From the NCBI GenBank assembly GCA_900110395.1, contig FODP01000006.1, positions 15,581 through 79,580 of the forward strand: a DNA stretch of 64,000 nt, written 5' to 3'. Positions 32,787 through 41,359 of the stretch are shown in pieces. This stretch comes from Rhodospirillales bacterium URHD0017 (GTDB lineage Bacteria > Pseudomonadota > Alphaproteobacteria > Reyranellales > Reyranellaceae). A program made the position numbers and the translations under genes. How positions within the stretch are numbered: position 1 is the first letter of the stretch; each line of letters opens with the position of its first letter. The notes beneath the pieces were generated by a model. That model worked only from the letters and a program-made list of their open reading frames with translations. It searched no databases and was not told the DNA's origin.

Positions 32787-34301
32787 CTACGTCTTCTTCC
32801 AGTCCCCCGCCTGCTCGTAGGCGAAGGCCGCCTTGTAGATCGTCGGCTCGTCGAAATGCTTGCCGACCAGCATCAGCGATACCGGCAGCCCGTCGGACAT
32901 GCCGCAGGGCACGGCCATCGCCGGATGGTGGGTGATGTCGAACGGCGCGGTGTTGGAGATCATGTTGAGGGCGCACTCGACATAGAGCTCGCGCGGGGCG
33001 TCGGCCGGCGGCAGCTTGGTCGCCTTGATCGGCGTGGTCGGCATCATCAGCAGGTCGTACTCGGCCAGCGCCTGGTCGTAGGCGGCGGTCAGCAGGCGCG
33101 TCTGGTTCATCGCCTTGCCGTAGTAGCGGCTGCCGTAGTAGCGGCGGATGTAGGTGCCGAACAGGGTGAAGAGCTTGGTGGTCTCCGACATCTCGTTGGC
33201 GCGGTTGCGCCAGTTGCGATGGAAGTCCATCAGGCTGGTGACGTAGAGGTCCGGCCGGCTGACGCCATAGCCATCGCCCCACATCATGGTCTGGGTCAGG
33301 CCCTCGGTGCCGATCGGCATCCACAGCGCCGGCGCGACCATGTGCATGGGGATCGAGACCTCGCCCACCGTGGCGCCGAGCGCTTCGAACTTCTTGCCCG
33401 CCGCCTTCACCTTGGCGTTGACGTCGGCCTCGGCATTGGCCTGGGCGAAGCCCTCCGTCACCAGGCCGATCTTGAGTCCCTTGATGTCGCCCTGCAGCGC
33501 CTTGGTGTAGGGGTGCGTCTTGACGTTGATCTGCCGCGAATCGTAGCCGTCGGGACCGGCCAGCACCTCGAGCAGCAAGGCGTTGTCGGCGACGCTCGCC
33601 GTCATCGGGCCGGTGTGATCGACATAGATCTCGATCGGCATGATGCCGGTATAGGGCACCAGCCCGTGCGTCGGCTTCATGCCGTAGATGCCGGAGAACG
33701 ACGCGGGCATGCGGATCGAGCCGCCCTGGTCGCCGCCCAGCGCCATGTCGACCTCGCCCAGCGCCACCAGCACGGCGCTGCCCGACGAGGAGCCGCCGGC
33801 CGAGTAACCCATCTTGTGGGGGTTGTGCACCGCCCCGGTGGCGTTGGTGTGGCTGCCGCCGGACAGGCAGAAATTCTCGCAATGCGCCTTGCCGACGATG
33901 GTGCCGCCGGCATCGAGGATGCGGGTCACGACCGTGGCGTCGATGTCCGGCACATAGCCTTCGAGCGTTGCCGCGCCGTTCATCATCGGCACGCCGGCCA
34001 GCATGATGTTGTCCTTCAGCACGACGGTCTTGCCCTTGAGCTTGCCGCGCGAGGCGCCTTCGACCGTGGTCTTGACGTACCAGGCATTGTGCTTGTTCTC
34101 GTCGCCGATCGGGCGATAGCCCGGCGTGCGCGGATATTTCACCCGCGGCAGGTTGTCGGGCATGGCATCGACGACGTTGTAGGCCGCCACGCTCCCCCGC
34201 ATCAGCTCGATGAAGGATTTCAGGTCGGCCTGGGTCAGCGACAGGCCGACATCGGCGGCGACGTCGCGCAACTGCTCTTCGGTGGGGACTTGAACGGCCA
34301 T
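32787..34301 (-). CDS. amidase (amidase-signature family)
   Basis: The 504-residue enzyme hydrolyses amides to acid and ammonia. The Ser-cisSer-Lys triad is visible: KTVVLKDNIMLAGVPMMNG (Lys, about 93), YSAGGSSSGSAVLVALG (cis-Ser, about 170) and ALGGDQGGSIRMPASFSGIY (nucleophile Ser, about 193), then GMKPTHGLVPYTGIMPIE. There is no signal peptide, so it is cytosolic. It is the last gene of a minus-strand operon with a urea/amide-type ABC importer (34336-39082), so it probably consumes the imported amide. Confidence 0.93.
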   Translation of the reverse strand: MAVQVPTEEQLRDVAADVGLSLTQADLKSFIELMRGSVAAYNVVDAMPDNLPRVKYPRTPGYRPIGDENKHNAWYVKTTVEGASRGKLKGKTVVLKDNIMLAGVPMMNGAATLEGYVPDIDATVVTRILDAGGTIVGKAHCENFCLSGGSHTNATGAVHNPHKMGYSAGGSSSGSAVLVALGEVDMALGGDQGGSIRMPASFSGIYGMKPTHGLVPYTGIMPIEIYVDHTGPMTASVADNALLLEVLAGPDGYDSRQINVKTHPYTKALQGDIKGLKIGLVTEGFAQANAEADVNAKVKAAGKKFEALGATVGEVSIPMHMVAPALWMPIGTEGLTQTMMWGDGYGVSRPDLYVTSLMDFHRNWRNRANEMSETTKLFTLFGTYIRRYYGSRYYGKAMNQTRLLTAAYDQALAEYDLLMMPTTPIKATKLPPADAPRELYVECALNMISNTAPFDITHHPAMAVPCGMSDGLPVSLMLVGKHFDEPTIYKAAFAYEQAGDWKKT

Positions 34302-34335
34302 GGTCTCCTCCTTCGGTTGGATTACCGGTGTCGAA

Positions 34336-35037
34336 TCAGGGGGCCAGATGGTGCATCAGCCGGGGATCGCTGCGGACCGACGCGGCGGGACCTTCGAGCG
34401 CGACATGCCCGCGGTCCATGACGTAGGCGTGGCTCGCGACGTCGAGCGCGAGTTCGATGTGCTGCTCGACCAGGATCAGCGCCATCTCCTGCGAGAGCTG
34501 CTTCAGGCGGCCGGCGATCTCCTCGATCACGCCGACCCAGACGCCCTCGGTCGGCTCGTCGAGCATCAGCAGCCGTGGCCGGCCGAGCACGGCGCGGCCG
34601 ATGGCGAGCATCTTGCGCTCGCCGCCCGACAGGGTGCCGGCGGTCTGCTGCAGGCGCTGGGCGAGCTTGGGAAAGAAATCGAGCACGTAGTCCATGCCCG
34701 AGCGGTCGGGCTGGCGGACGCAGCCGAGCAGAAGGTTCTCGCGCACCGTGAGCTTGGTGAAGATGGCATGCTCCTGCGGCACGTAGCCGATGCCGCGCCG
34801 CACCCGCTGCTCGGCACGCTCGCCTTCGACCGCGGCGCCGTCGAGGCGGATGGTGCCCGACATCGGCGGCAGCTCGCCGAACAGGGCTTTCAGCAAGGTC
34901 GACTTGCCGGCCCCGTTGCGGCCCAGCACGGCGATGGCGCCGCGCGCCGGCACCTTCAGCGAGACGCCGAAGAGCGCCTGGCTGCGGCCGTAGCCCGCGC
35001 TCAAGGCGGCGACGTCGAGGAAGGCTGCGTCAGACAC
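34336..35037 (-). CDS. ABC importer ATPase, UrtE/LivF-type
   Basis: The 233-residue ATPase has Walker A VLGRNGAGKSTLLKALFGE, signature LSGGERKMLAIGRAVLGRP, Walker B LLMLDEPTEGVWVGVIEEIA and switch His in LILVEQHIELAL. EG....VIEEI matches UrtE/FmdF-type proteins of urea and short-chain amide importers better than the general LivF form. It overlaps the other ATPase gene by 8 bp and precedes the amidase by 34 bp. Confidence 0.92.
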   Translation of the reverse strand: MSDAAFLDVAALSAGYGRSQALFGVSLKVPARGAIAVLGRNGAGKSTLLKALFGELPPMSGTIRLDGAAVEGERAEQRVRRGIGYVPQEHAIFTKLTVRENLLLGCVRQPDRSGMDYVLDFFPKLAQRLQQTAGTLSGGERKMLAIGRAVLGRPRLLMLDEPTEGVWVGVIEEIAGRLKQLSQEMALILVEQHIELALDVASHAYVMDRGHVALEGPAASVRSDPRLMHHLAP

Positions 35038-35764
35038 GGGTGGTGAACACCTGCTGGACCTTGGGCGAGCGCTGGATGGTCGCGACGTCGCCGTGGTCCA
35101 GCACGCGGCCCTGGTCGAGCACCGTGAGGTGATCGCAGATGTCGCGGATGAAATGCAGGTCGTGCTCGACGATGACCAGGGTGCACTGCGCCTTGATCGG
35201 CGCCAGCAAGCTGCCGGTCACCCGCCTCTCCTCCGGGCTCATGCCGCCGGTCGGCTCGTCGAGCAGCAGGAGCTTGGGCCGGAGCGCCAGGGCCATGGCG
35301 ATCTCGAGCCATTGCTGCTGGCCGTGGCTGAGCTCGCCGGCGAGGTCATCGGCGCGGTCGATCAGGCGGAAGCGCTCGAGCAGGGCCGTGACCTCGCCGT
35401 CCAGCGCACGGCGCGACGACGACAGCAGCAGGCGCGTCAGGCTCTCGCCCGACTGGATCGCCAGCAGGACGTTGTCGTAGACCGAGAGCTCGGGCAGGAC
35501 GGCGGTGATCTGGAATTTCAGGGCGAGCCCCAGGCGGGCGCGCTCGTAGGGCGTGGCGCGGGTGATGTCGTGGCCGTCGAACACGATGGTGCCGCCGTCG
35601 GCGAAATGGGCGCCGGCAATCGCCTTCAACAGCGTGCTCTTGCCCGAGCCGTTGGGCCCGATCAGGCCGTGGAACGTGCCGGCCTGCACGTCGACGTCGA
35701 CGCCCTCCAGCGCCCGCAAGGTACGGAACGATTTGCTGACGCCGCGGATTTCCAGCAGCGCCAT
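35030..35764 (-). CDS. ABC importer ATPase, UrtD/LivG-type
   Basis: The 244-residue ATPase has Walker A LIGPNGSGKSTLLKAIAGA, signature ELSHGQQQWLEIAMALALRP, Walker B LLLLDEPTGGMSPEE and VIVEHDLHFIRDICDHLTVL. The LSHG..QWLEI form is characteristic of UrtD/FmdE ATPases. ATG 35764 (MALLEIRGVSKSF) is chosen over ATG 35794, whose added residues do not fit the family. The 174 bp to the permease gene contain a large palindrome. Confidence 0.93.
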   Translation of the reverse strand: MALLEIRGVSKSFRTLRALEGVDVDVQAGTFHGLIGPNGSGKSTLLKAIAGAHFADGGTIVFDGHDITRATPYERARLGLALKFQITAVLPELSVYDNVLLAIQSGESLTRLLLSSSRRALDGEVTALLERFRLIDRADDLAGELSHGQQQWLEIAMALALRPKLLLLDEPTGGMSPEERRVTGSLLAPIKAQCTLVIVEHDLHFIRDICDHLTVLDQGRVLDHGDVATIQRSPKVQQVFTTRV

Positions 35765-35798
35765 GGTCAGTCCCCACCTCTGACGTAGTTGCAAACAA

Positions 35799-35920
35799 CC
35801 GTCATCCCGACCGGAGCCGCCCGAAGGGCGGCGTAGCGGAGGGACCTGTTTTGACGACGCATCCGCAAAACAGGTCCCTCGACTACGCCGCCCGTTGGGC
35901 GGCTCCGCTCGGGATGACGG
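35799..35920. repeat. large REP-like inverted repeat within the amide operon
   Basis: Arms of about 55 bp (35799-35853 and 35866-35920) match at all but about six positions, around a 12-nt centre. They contain CCGTCATCCCGA, GGCGGCGTAG and GAGGGACCTGTTTTG. It lies between the permease and the first ATPase gene, so the transcript would form a very stable hairpin there. The family recurs at 6927-7051 and in part at 62067-62135. Confidence 0.9.
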
Positions 35921-35938
35921 GGAAAAACGGCCATAGTG

Positions 35939-36985
35939 CTAGCTTCCGCCAGGCCGGCGCCGGCCGTAGGAGCCGATGCGCTCGCGATCGGAGACGAGCA
36001 GGCCGAGGAAGCCTTTCGGCTGGAACATCACCACGGCCAGCAGCACCAGGCCGAGAATGACGGGCCAGATCCGCTTGATGGCGTCGATGTCGGCCAGCAC
36101 GTAAGTCAGCACCTCGACGGCCACGGTGCCGAGCACGGGCCCGATCAGGGTGCCCGAGCCGCCGAACAGGCAATAGATCACCGCCGTCGTCGACAGGCCG
36201 GGGCCCATGTTGCCGGGGCCGATGAAGCCCTGGTGATAGCTGTAGAGCGCGCCGCCCAGGCCCGCGACCATGCCGGCGAGCGAGAACACCAGCGCCTTGA
36301 AGAGTTGTACGCGGTAGCCGAAGAAGGCCAGCCGCTCCTCGTTCTGGCGCATCCCGGCGAGCACGAGGCCGAGCTGCGACTGCTTGAGGAACCGCGCACC
36401 GAGATAGACCAGGACGAGGACGATCAACGCCAGGAAATAGAACGCCGTGCCCTCGACGAACTCGTAGGTGCCGAGCTGCAGCAGCTTGACCGAGGAAAGG
36501 CCGTTGCCGGCGCCGACATACTGCCAGCCCGACACCAGCCGCTCGGCGGCGTAGGAGCCGGTGAGCGTGCCGAGCGCCACGAAGATGGTCGTCGGCGCCT
36601 TGCGGCCGAGCAGCAGGAAGGCCGCGAACAGGCCGGCCAGAGCCAGGCCGACCAGCATGGCGAGCGGCAGCATGGCCCAGAGCTGGCTGAACGCGAGGTC
36701 GCGGCCGACCAGGGCGATGACGTAGCCCGCGACACCGAAGAACAGCGCCTGGCCGAAGCTCATGATGCCCGACAGGCCCCAGCAAAGGTCGAAGCTGATG
36801 GCGAGCAGCGACAGGATGGCCACGTTGGTGGCGAGCGTGACGAGGTCGGTCCGCTCGCCGAGCGCAAAGGGAACGACCAATGCCACGACCAGCGCCGTTC
36901 CCTCGACCCAGGGCAGGACGCGGCGGGCCGGCCGCGTGCGTCCCGCCCGCTGTGCAGTCAATGCAGGACCGGCTTCGCTCAGCAT
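35939..36985 (-). CDS. branched-chain/amide ABC permease, LivM/UrtC-type
   Basis: The 348-residue inner-membrane protein has about 8-10 hydrophobic segments and the LivM hallmarks ISFDLCWGLSGIMSFGQALF, GVAGYVIALVG, RQNEERLAFFGYRVQLFKAL, FSLAGMVAGLGGALYSYHQG and GSGTLIGPVLGTVAVEVL. It pairs with the LivH-type permease. The ATG at 36985 overlaps the binding-protein stop by 7 bp. A longer open frame upstream is not coding. Confidence 0.92.
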   Translation of the reverse strand: MLSEAGPALTAQRAGRTRPARRVLPWVEGTALVVALVVPFALGERTDLVTLATNVAILSLLAISFDLCWGLSGIMSFGQALFFGVAGYVIALVGRDLAFSQLWAMLPLAMLVGLALAGLFAAFLLLGRKAPTTIFVALGTLTGSYAAERLVSGWQYVGAGNGLSSVKLLQLGTYEFVEGTAFYFLALIVLVLVYLGARFLKQSQLGLVLAGMRQNEERLAFFGYRVQLFKALVFSLAGMVAGLGGALYSYHQGFIGPGNMGPGLSTTAVIYCLFGGSGTLIGPVLGTVAVEVLTYVLADIDAIKRIWPVILGLVLLAVVMFQPKGFLGLLVSDRERIGSYGRRRPGGS

Positions 36986-38223
36986 TCCTTCGGATCGACC
37001 ATCTTGTCGCTCTCGATGACGTCGTAGCGCGTCTTGCCGGCGTCGACTTTGCACTGGGCGACGTACATGTTCATCTTGCAGTGCATCTTGCCCGGCACCA
37101 TCTCGGCGCCGCCACCCGGTCCCTCGGCGATCTTGGCCTTGTCCATGGCCGCCGACACCGCATCGCGCGCGAGGTCGCCGTTGGTCGCCTTGACCGCGGC
37201 TTCGTAGAACTTGATGCCGCGATACATGCCCGTCGCCGCCGACCCCGCGGTGAACAGGAACTTGGTGTCGGGGAACTTCTTCATGTAGTCGGCCTGGAGC
37301 TGCTTGCTGAACGGATCGTCGACCGACTGGAAGTAGTCGAGGCAGCTGTAGAGCCCCTCCATCTCCTGCGCCGGATGGTAGTTCAGCAGGTTCTCGTCGT
37401 AGTAGACGCAGGAGAGCGCGCCGCCGTTCTTCTGGAAGCCCGATTCGTAGAGTTGCTTGAAGAAGGGCTGCAGGCCGGGCGGGATCACGGTGTTGAACAC
37501 GCAGTCGACCTTGCCGTCGCGGATCTTGCCGATGGTCGCGGAGTATTCGGCCTGGTCGAGCGGATAGTACTCCTCGAACACGACCTCGCCGCCGTTGGCC
37601 TCGATGACCTTGCGGGCGTACTTGTTCAGGAGCTGCGGCCAGACGTAGTTGGCCGATGGCATGGCGAAGCGCTTCTTGCCGACGGTCTTGATCAGGTAGG
37701 GAATGAGCTTGTCGCACTGCTGCGCCGGCGTCGGGCCGGTGCAGTAGAGGTGCTTGGTGCATTCCTGCCCTTCGTAGAGCTGCGGATAGATGTAGAGCGT
37801 GCGGCCGCGATTGACGATCGGGTCCTTGATCGCCTGGCGCATCGCCGAGGTGATGCCGCCCAGCACGACGTTGACCTTGCGGTCCTGGATCAGCTTGCGG
37901 ACGTTGCCGACGGCGACCTTGGGATCGGACGCGGTGTCCTCGAGGAAGAGCTCAATCTGGCGGCCGCCGATGCCGCCCGCCTTGTTGATCTGCTCGACGG
38001 TGAACTGCGCCACCTGCCAGTTGGCGTTGCCCGAGGGCGCGATCGCGCCGGTGATGTCGGTGGCGATGCCCATCTTGATCGGGTCGGCGGCGTGGGCGCG
38101 CTTGGGCGCCAGCATCCAGCCGCCGCCACCGGCGATCCAGCCGGCGGCGGTGAGGGCGCTCGCCCCCATCAGCCGGCGGCGGCCGAGGTTGGGTCGGTCG
38201 CTCCGATTCGATTGCTCGGTCAT
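36979..38223 (-). CDS. amide/urea-type ABC solute-binding protein
   Basis: The 414-residue periplasmic protein has a probable Tat signal (NLGRRRLMGASALTAAGWIA) ending near RAHA, then a type 1 periplasmic-binding fold: IKMGIATDITGAIAPSGNAN, VEQINKAGGIGGRQIELFLE and VVLGGITSAMRQAIKDPIV. YEGQECTKHLYCTGPTPAQQ resembles the AmiC/FmdD/UrtA group that binds small amides or urea. Cys residues are abundant and may form disulfides. It lies between the two permease genes, 1 bp after LivH. Confidence 0.9.
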   Translation of the reverse strand: MTEQSNRSDRPNLGRRRLMGASALTAAGWIAGGGGWMLAPKRAHAADPIKMGIATDITGAIAPSGNANWQVAQFTVEQINKAGGIGGRQIELFLEDTASDPKVAVGNVRKLIQDRKVNVVLGGITSAMRQAIKDPIVNRGRTLYIYPQLYEGQECTKHLYCTGPTPAQQCDKLIPYLIKTVGKKRFAMPSANYVWPQLLNKYARKVIEANGGEVVFEEYYPLDQAEYSATIGKIRDGKVDCVFNTVIPPGLQPFFKQLYESGFQKNGGALSCVYYDENLLNYHPAQEMEGLYSCLDYFQSVDDPFSKQLQADYMKKFPDTKFLFTAGSAATGMYRGIKFYEAAVKATNGDLARDAVSAAMDKAKIAEGPGGGAEMVPGKMHCKMNMYVAQCKVDAGKTRYDVIESDKMVDPKEC

Positions 38224-38224
38224 G

Positions 38225-39082
38225 TCAAAGCCTCCCCTGTGTGATGAAACCTTGTGGACGCAGCTTCACGATGATCAATGCGATGACGAAGACCAGCGGA
38301 TCGGCCAGCACCGGGATGACCAGCCACGGCAGGCCGGCGGCCATGCCGCCGACGGCGGCGGCGCCCAGCACCGGTCCTTCGAAGGTGCCGACGCCGCCCA
38401 GCATGACCGACAGGAAGGCCTGCACCAGGAAGCGCGTGCCGATGTCGGCGGAGAGCTGATAGAGCGGCACGATCAGCGCGCCGGCGAGGCCGGCCAGAGC
38501 GGCGCCGAAGGCGAAGGTCCAGGCGTAGAGCGTGGTGGTCGAGATCCCGCAGGCGCGCGCGAGGTTGGGGTTCTCGAGCGAGCCGCGGACCTGCAGGCCG
38601 ACCGAAGTGCGGGCGAGGAAAAGCCAGGTGCCGGCGACGATGGTAACGGTGGTGAGCACGATCACGGTACGCCACGCCGAGAAATCCACGCCGAACACGG
38701 TGATCACGCCGGCGATCGGCTCGGAGATCGACTTGTAGTGGCCGCCTAAAAGGCCGCGCACGATCTCGCGGATCACCAGCCCGATGGCATAGGTGCCGAG
38801 CATGGCGATGATGGGTGCGGCGTAGAAGCGGCGGATCACCAGACGTTCCAGCACCAGGCCGATCAGCGCCAGCACCACGGGCGCGGCCACGATGCCGGCC
38901 CAGGCGGAAAGCCCAAAACTCTCGAACAGGTAGACGGTGTAGGCGCCGAGCAGCACGAACTCGCCGTGGGCGAAATTGAAGATGCCCATCATGCTGGCGA
39001 TGATTCCCAGCCCGAGCACGATCAGCACCATCACTGAGATGAAGGCGAGCACGTCGAACGCGAGCTTGACTTCGATGCTCAT
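38225..39082 (-). CDS. branched-chain/amide ABC permease, LivH/UrtB-type
   Basis: The 285-residue inner-membrane protein has about 8 hydrophobic segments and LivH signatures: LGLGIIASMMGIFNFAHGEF, VLLGAY, RRFYAAPIIAMLGTYAIGLV, SLENPNLARACGISTTTLYA and ALAGLAGALIVPLYQLSADI, ending in LIIVKLRPQGFITQGRL. It is the first gene of the operon; the promoter should lie in 39083-39371. Confidence 0.93.
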   Translation of the reverse strand: MSIEVKLAFDVLAFISVMVLIVLGLGIIASMMGIFNFAHGEFVLLGAYTVYLFESFGLSAWAGIVAAPVVLALIGLVLERLVIRRFYAAPIIAMLGTYAIGLVIREIVRGLLGGHYKSISEPIAGVITVFGVDFSAWRTVIVLTTVTIVAGTWLFLARTSVGLQVRGSLENPNLARACGISTTTLYAWTFAFGAALAGLAGALIVPLYQLSADIGTRFLVQAFLSVMLGGVGTFEGPVLGAAAVGGMAAGLPWLVIPVLADPLVFVIALIIVKLRPQGFITQGRL

Positions 39083-39150
39083 GACATCGCACCGCCCGGT
39101 GACCGGCGATCGGCCGGATGTGGGAGCCAGCGAAGGTTACCGTCGCATGC

Positions 39151-39288
39151 TCACCGAGTCAGCCCGCTTTTTTCGCTGCTCGATGCTGAACGGTCCTCTG
39201 CCAACACGTTGGCACAGCTTGCAATATCGGTGCCATCCGCACCGGGCGTGATCCACGCGCATTCCTCGATCGAGACTACTCCTTTGCG
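39151..39288 (-). pseudogene. C-terminal remnant of a molybdopterin oxidoreductase gene
   Basis: The minus strand encodes RKGVVSIEECAWITPGADGT then DIASCANVLAEDRSA. This matches GVVSIKEGAWFAPTGDGGDT and AGCANALAEDRSAP at the end of the intact enzyme at 59784-61997, at about two thirds of positions. No other part of such a gene is visible. The remnant lies in the promoter side of the amide operon. Confidence 0.7.
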
Positions 39289-39371
39289 CACTGCGCGGCG
39301 TGACATGCCGAGGTTCAGCCGCTTGGAAAGCCCGAGGGTCAATCGAGGAGATACGCAGGGCCGAACTCGTC

Positions 39372-40499
39372 CTACGGCTTCGGGATCTTGAGATTCATGA
39401 TCTCGGGCGACAGCGGCGGGATCGTCGGGCCGAGAGGCCGCGGCTCGGCGGCGCGCGCGCGTTCGGCGGCAGCCGGATCGTAGCCCCATGTCTGCAAGGC
39501 CGTGGCGATCGTCTGGCTGCGTCGGCCGCTGAGGCCCCGATCCAGGCCGGCCGCCCTGTGGGTCATATCGGCCATCTTGCGGGGCTTCGCGGGCCGTGGG
39601 TCGTTCATCTCATACACGAGCTCCGGCGTGTCGTTCAGGCGGGCGAAGGAGGTGCCCGCGGCCATGATGTCGATCATGGTGCCGACATTCGACGTGTTGG
39701 AGAGGTCGCCCAGCAGCCGCCGCACGGTCGGCGCCGGGTCGCTGGTGATCGGCCTGGTCTGCGATCCGGGAAAGACGATGAACGAGGTGAGAAACTCTTC
39801 CTGGTTGTTGCCGGGGAAGAGTGCGCGGAACAGCATCGTCGACATCTCGCCGATCTTCTGGCCAAAGCCGGCATCGGCGAAGAAGAACGCGCGACTGGTG
39901 CCATTGTCGCGGCGGATCGCGATGCCGAAATCGCCGAGCCCGACGCCGAGCGCCTGCAACGGCGGCGTCAGTGCACCGTAGTTGACGGCGGTCGCGTCCC
40001 ACCAATGCCCCGGATCCGTATCCGGCAGGTTCGCGTTCTTCGCCAGGGCGGTGGTGGAGACGTAGAAATTGGGGTTGTCGGCGCGCTTCACCGGGAATTT
40101 CGGCGGGGCTCTCTTCTCGTCGTTCAGGAGTGCGCCGTCCCTGTTCCGGCCCGCCAGCTCGGGTTTGTCGTGGAGGCGGGTGCGAATCTTGGCGTTGTCG
40201 GCATCGACACGGGTCATATTGGCGACACCGCGCCATATCCAGGGATGGGCCACCTGGCCCTCGGGCAGCGGGTCGAACTGTGCATTGCCGTTGTTGGTGG
40301 CATTTTTCAGCTTGTCGATCCCCGCATCGAACGGCCAGACGCCGTAGCAGCGCGGCGCGCCGTCGACGTCCTCGTTCACGATGCCGGAATAGACGACGGC
40401 GTTGGCATTGACGCCGCCGGAGACCCGGACCAGGAACGAGCCGCCGACGCGGCCCTTGCTGCTGACTTCTGCAATGTCTGTGAAGGTGAGCGATGCCAT
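39372..40499 (-). CDS. GH75 chitosanase-like protein (tentative)
   Basis: The 375-residue product from ATG 40499 begins MASLTFTDIAEVSSKGRVGG. Its middle has VYSGIVNEDVDGAPRCYGVW, DNPNFYVSTTALAK, GDFGIAIRRDNGTSRAFFFA and DAGFGQKIGEMSTMLFRALF. The order D.DG, Y.STTAL, and F..D.G...KIGE.S..L..AL is reminiscent of glycoside hydrolase family 75 chitosanases, whose acids lie in these segments. No signal peptide is seen. The C-terminal 100 residues are Pro-rich and unassigned. A divergent pseudogene for a lysozyme-like protein begins 163 bp away. Confidence 0.55.
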   Translation of the reverse strand: MASLTFTDIAEVSSKGRVGGSFLVRVSGGVNANAVVYSGIVNEDVDGAPRCYGVWPFDAGIDKLKNATNNGNAQFDPLPEGQVAHPWIWRGVANMTRVDADNAKIRTRLHDKPELAGRNRDGALLNDEKRAPPKFPVKRADNPNFYVSTTALAKNANLPDTDPGHWWDATAVNYGALTPPLQALGVGLGDFGIAIRRDNGTSRAFFFADAGFGQKIGEMSTMLFRALFPGNNQEEFLTSFIVFPGSQTRPITSDPAPTVRRLLGDLSNTSNVGTMIDIMAAGTSFARLNDTPELVYEMNDPRPAKPRKMADMTHRAAGLDRGLSGRRSQTIATALQTWGYDPAAAERARAAEPRPLGPTIPPLSPEIMNLKIPKP

Positions 40500-40661
40500 C
40501 GTGACCTCTGGCTGTTTGAAGGGGCCGTCTGAAGGAAACCTCAAGGGAACGGCCTCAATCGCGTCGGAATGGGGCGCCATTGGTGCCGCAGCCGTCGTGT
40601 ACCAAAGGTTGTTGTCCGATTTTTGTTTCATCGACAGCGAGAAAACAAAACGGAGGTCGCG

Positions 40662-41256
40662 ATGCCGAGAACCTACAGTGCCTGCCTGGCGAGAGTGAGC
40701 GGCTCGAAGCCGCCGACCACCTTTCTCGACGAGCTGGTGGACTGGGCGCTGCGCGCCCCCGACGAGCTCTTTCTCCCCAACGCGGTCATGGACGTCTACT
40801 CCGCCGTCGTGCGGCAACTGGGACCCTACGGGATCGGGGCGCATCGCAAGGCCGTCATGCTCGAGGTGCTGAGGTGCCTGGCCGGGCTTGAAACCATGTG
40901 GGACTGGAATCACGGCGTGGACGGCGGCAAGCCACAGGCGAAGACCAGTCACAATGAAGAGGCCGGCGCCTTCCAGAGGTCTCGGCCGATTCGATGGGCA
41001 ACGGCCAGAACCTGAAGGACTACGCCCAGGCGACGCTGGGCGCCACCGACGATGCGACCTTCATTTCAGGCATGAAATCGAATCACGCGTTCGCCATCGA
41101 GTACACGGTGCGGCCACGATCAACCATCACGGGCCGTTCGTGAACAGCAGGAGCATCTACGGCCAGCTGAACCGGGGCGCGGTAAAGGAGTTCAGGGATT
41201 ACCTCGAGATCCTGGGCGACTTCCCGAGGCCGGCGGGCGACATGCACTACGCTTAG
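40662..41256 (+). pseudogene. frameshifted gene, possibly lysozyme-like
   Basis: From ATG 40662 (CGGAGG upstream) the frame reads MPRTYSACLARVSG through WDWNHGVDGGKPQAKTSHNE and EAGAFQ. It then continues sensibly only in another frame from about 40979 (VSADSMGNGQNLKDYAQATL to EYTVR) and in a third from about 41111 (TINHHGPFVNSRSIYGQLNR to a stop at 41256). Two indels therefore break one gene of about 197 codons. EEAGAFQVSADSM recalls lysozyme-like proteins, but this is weak. The unshifted product would stop at 41015. Confidence 0.7.
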
Positions 41257-41359
41257 TTTCTTTCGGACCGCGCGCTGCGGGCCACGTCTGTCACGCAGCG
41301 CCCGGCGAGCCGCCGTCCATGCCCTGACGGCAAACCCAGAGGAGACGACCGCGCGGGCG

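Noticed and set aside
32733..34421. 562-aa plus-strand open frame over the amidase gene
   Set aside because: Low-complexity Arg/His/Gly/Val-rich translation typical of the antisense of a GC-rich gene; the amidase triad on the minus strand is unambiguous.
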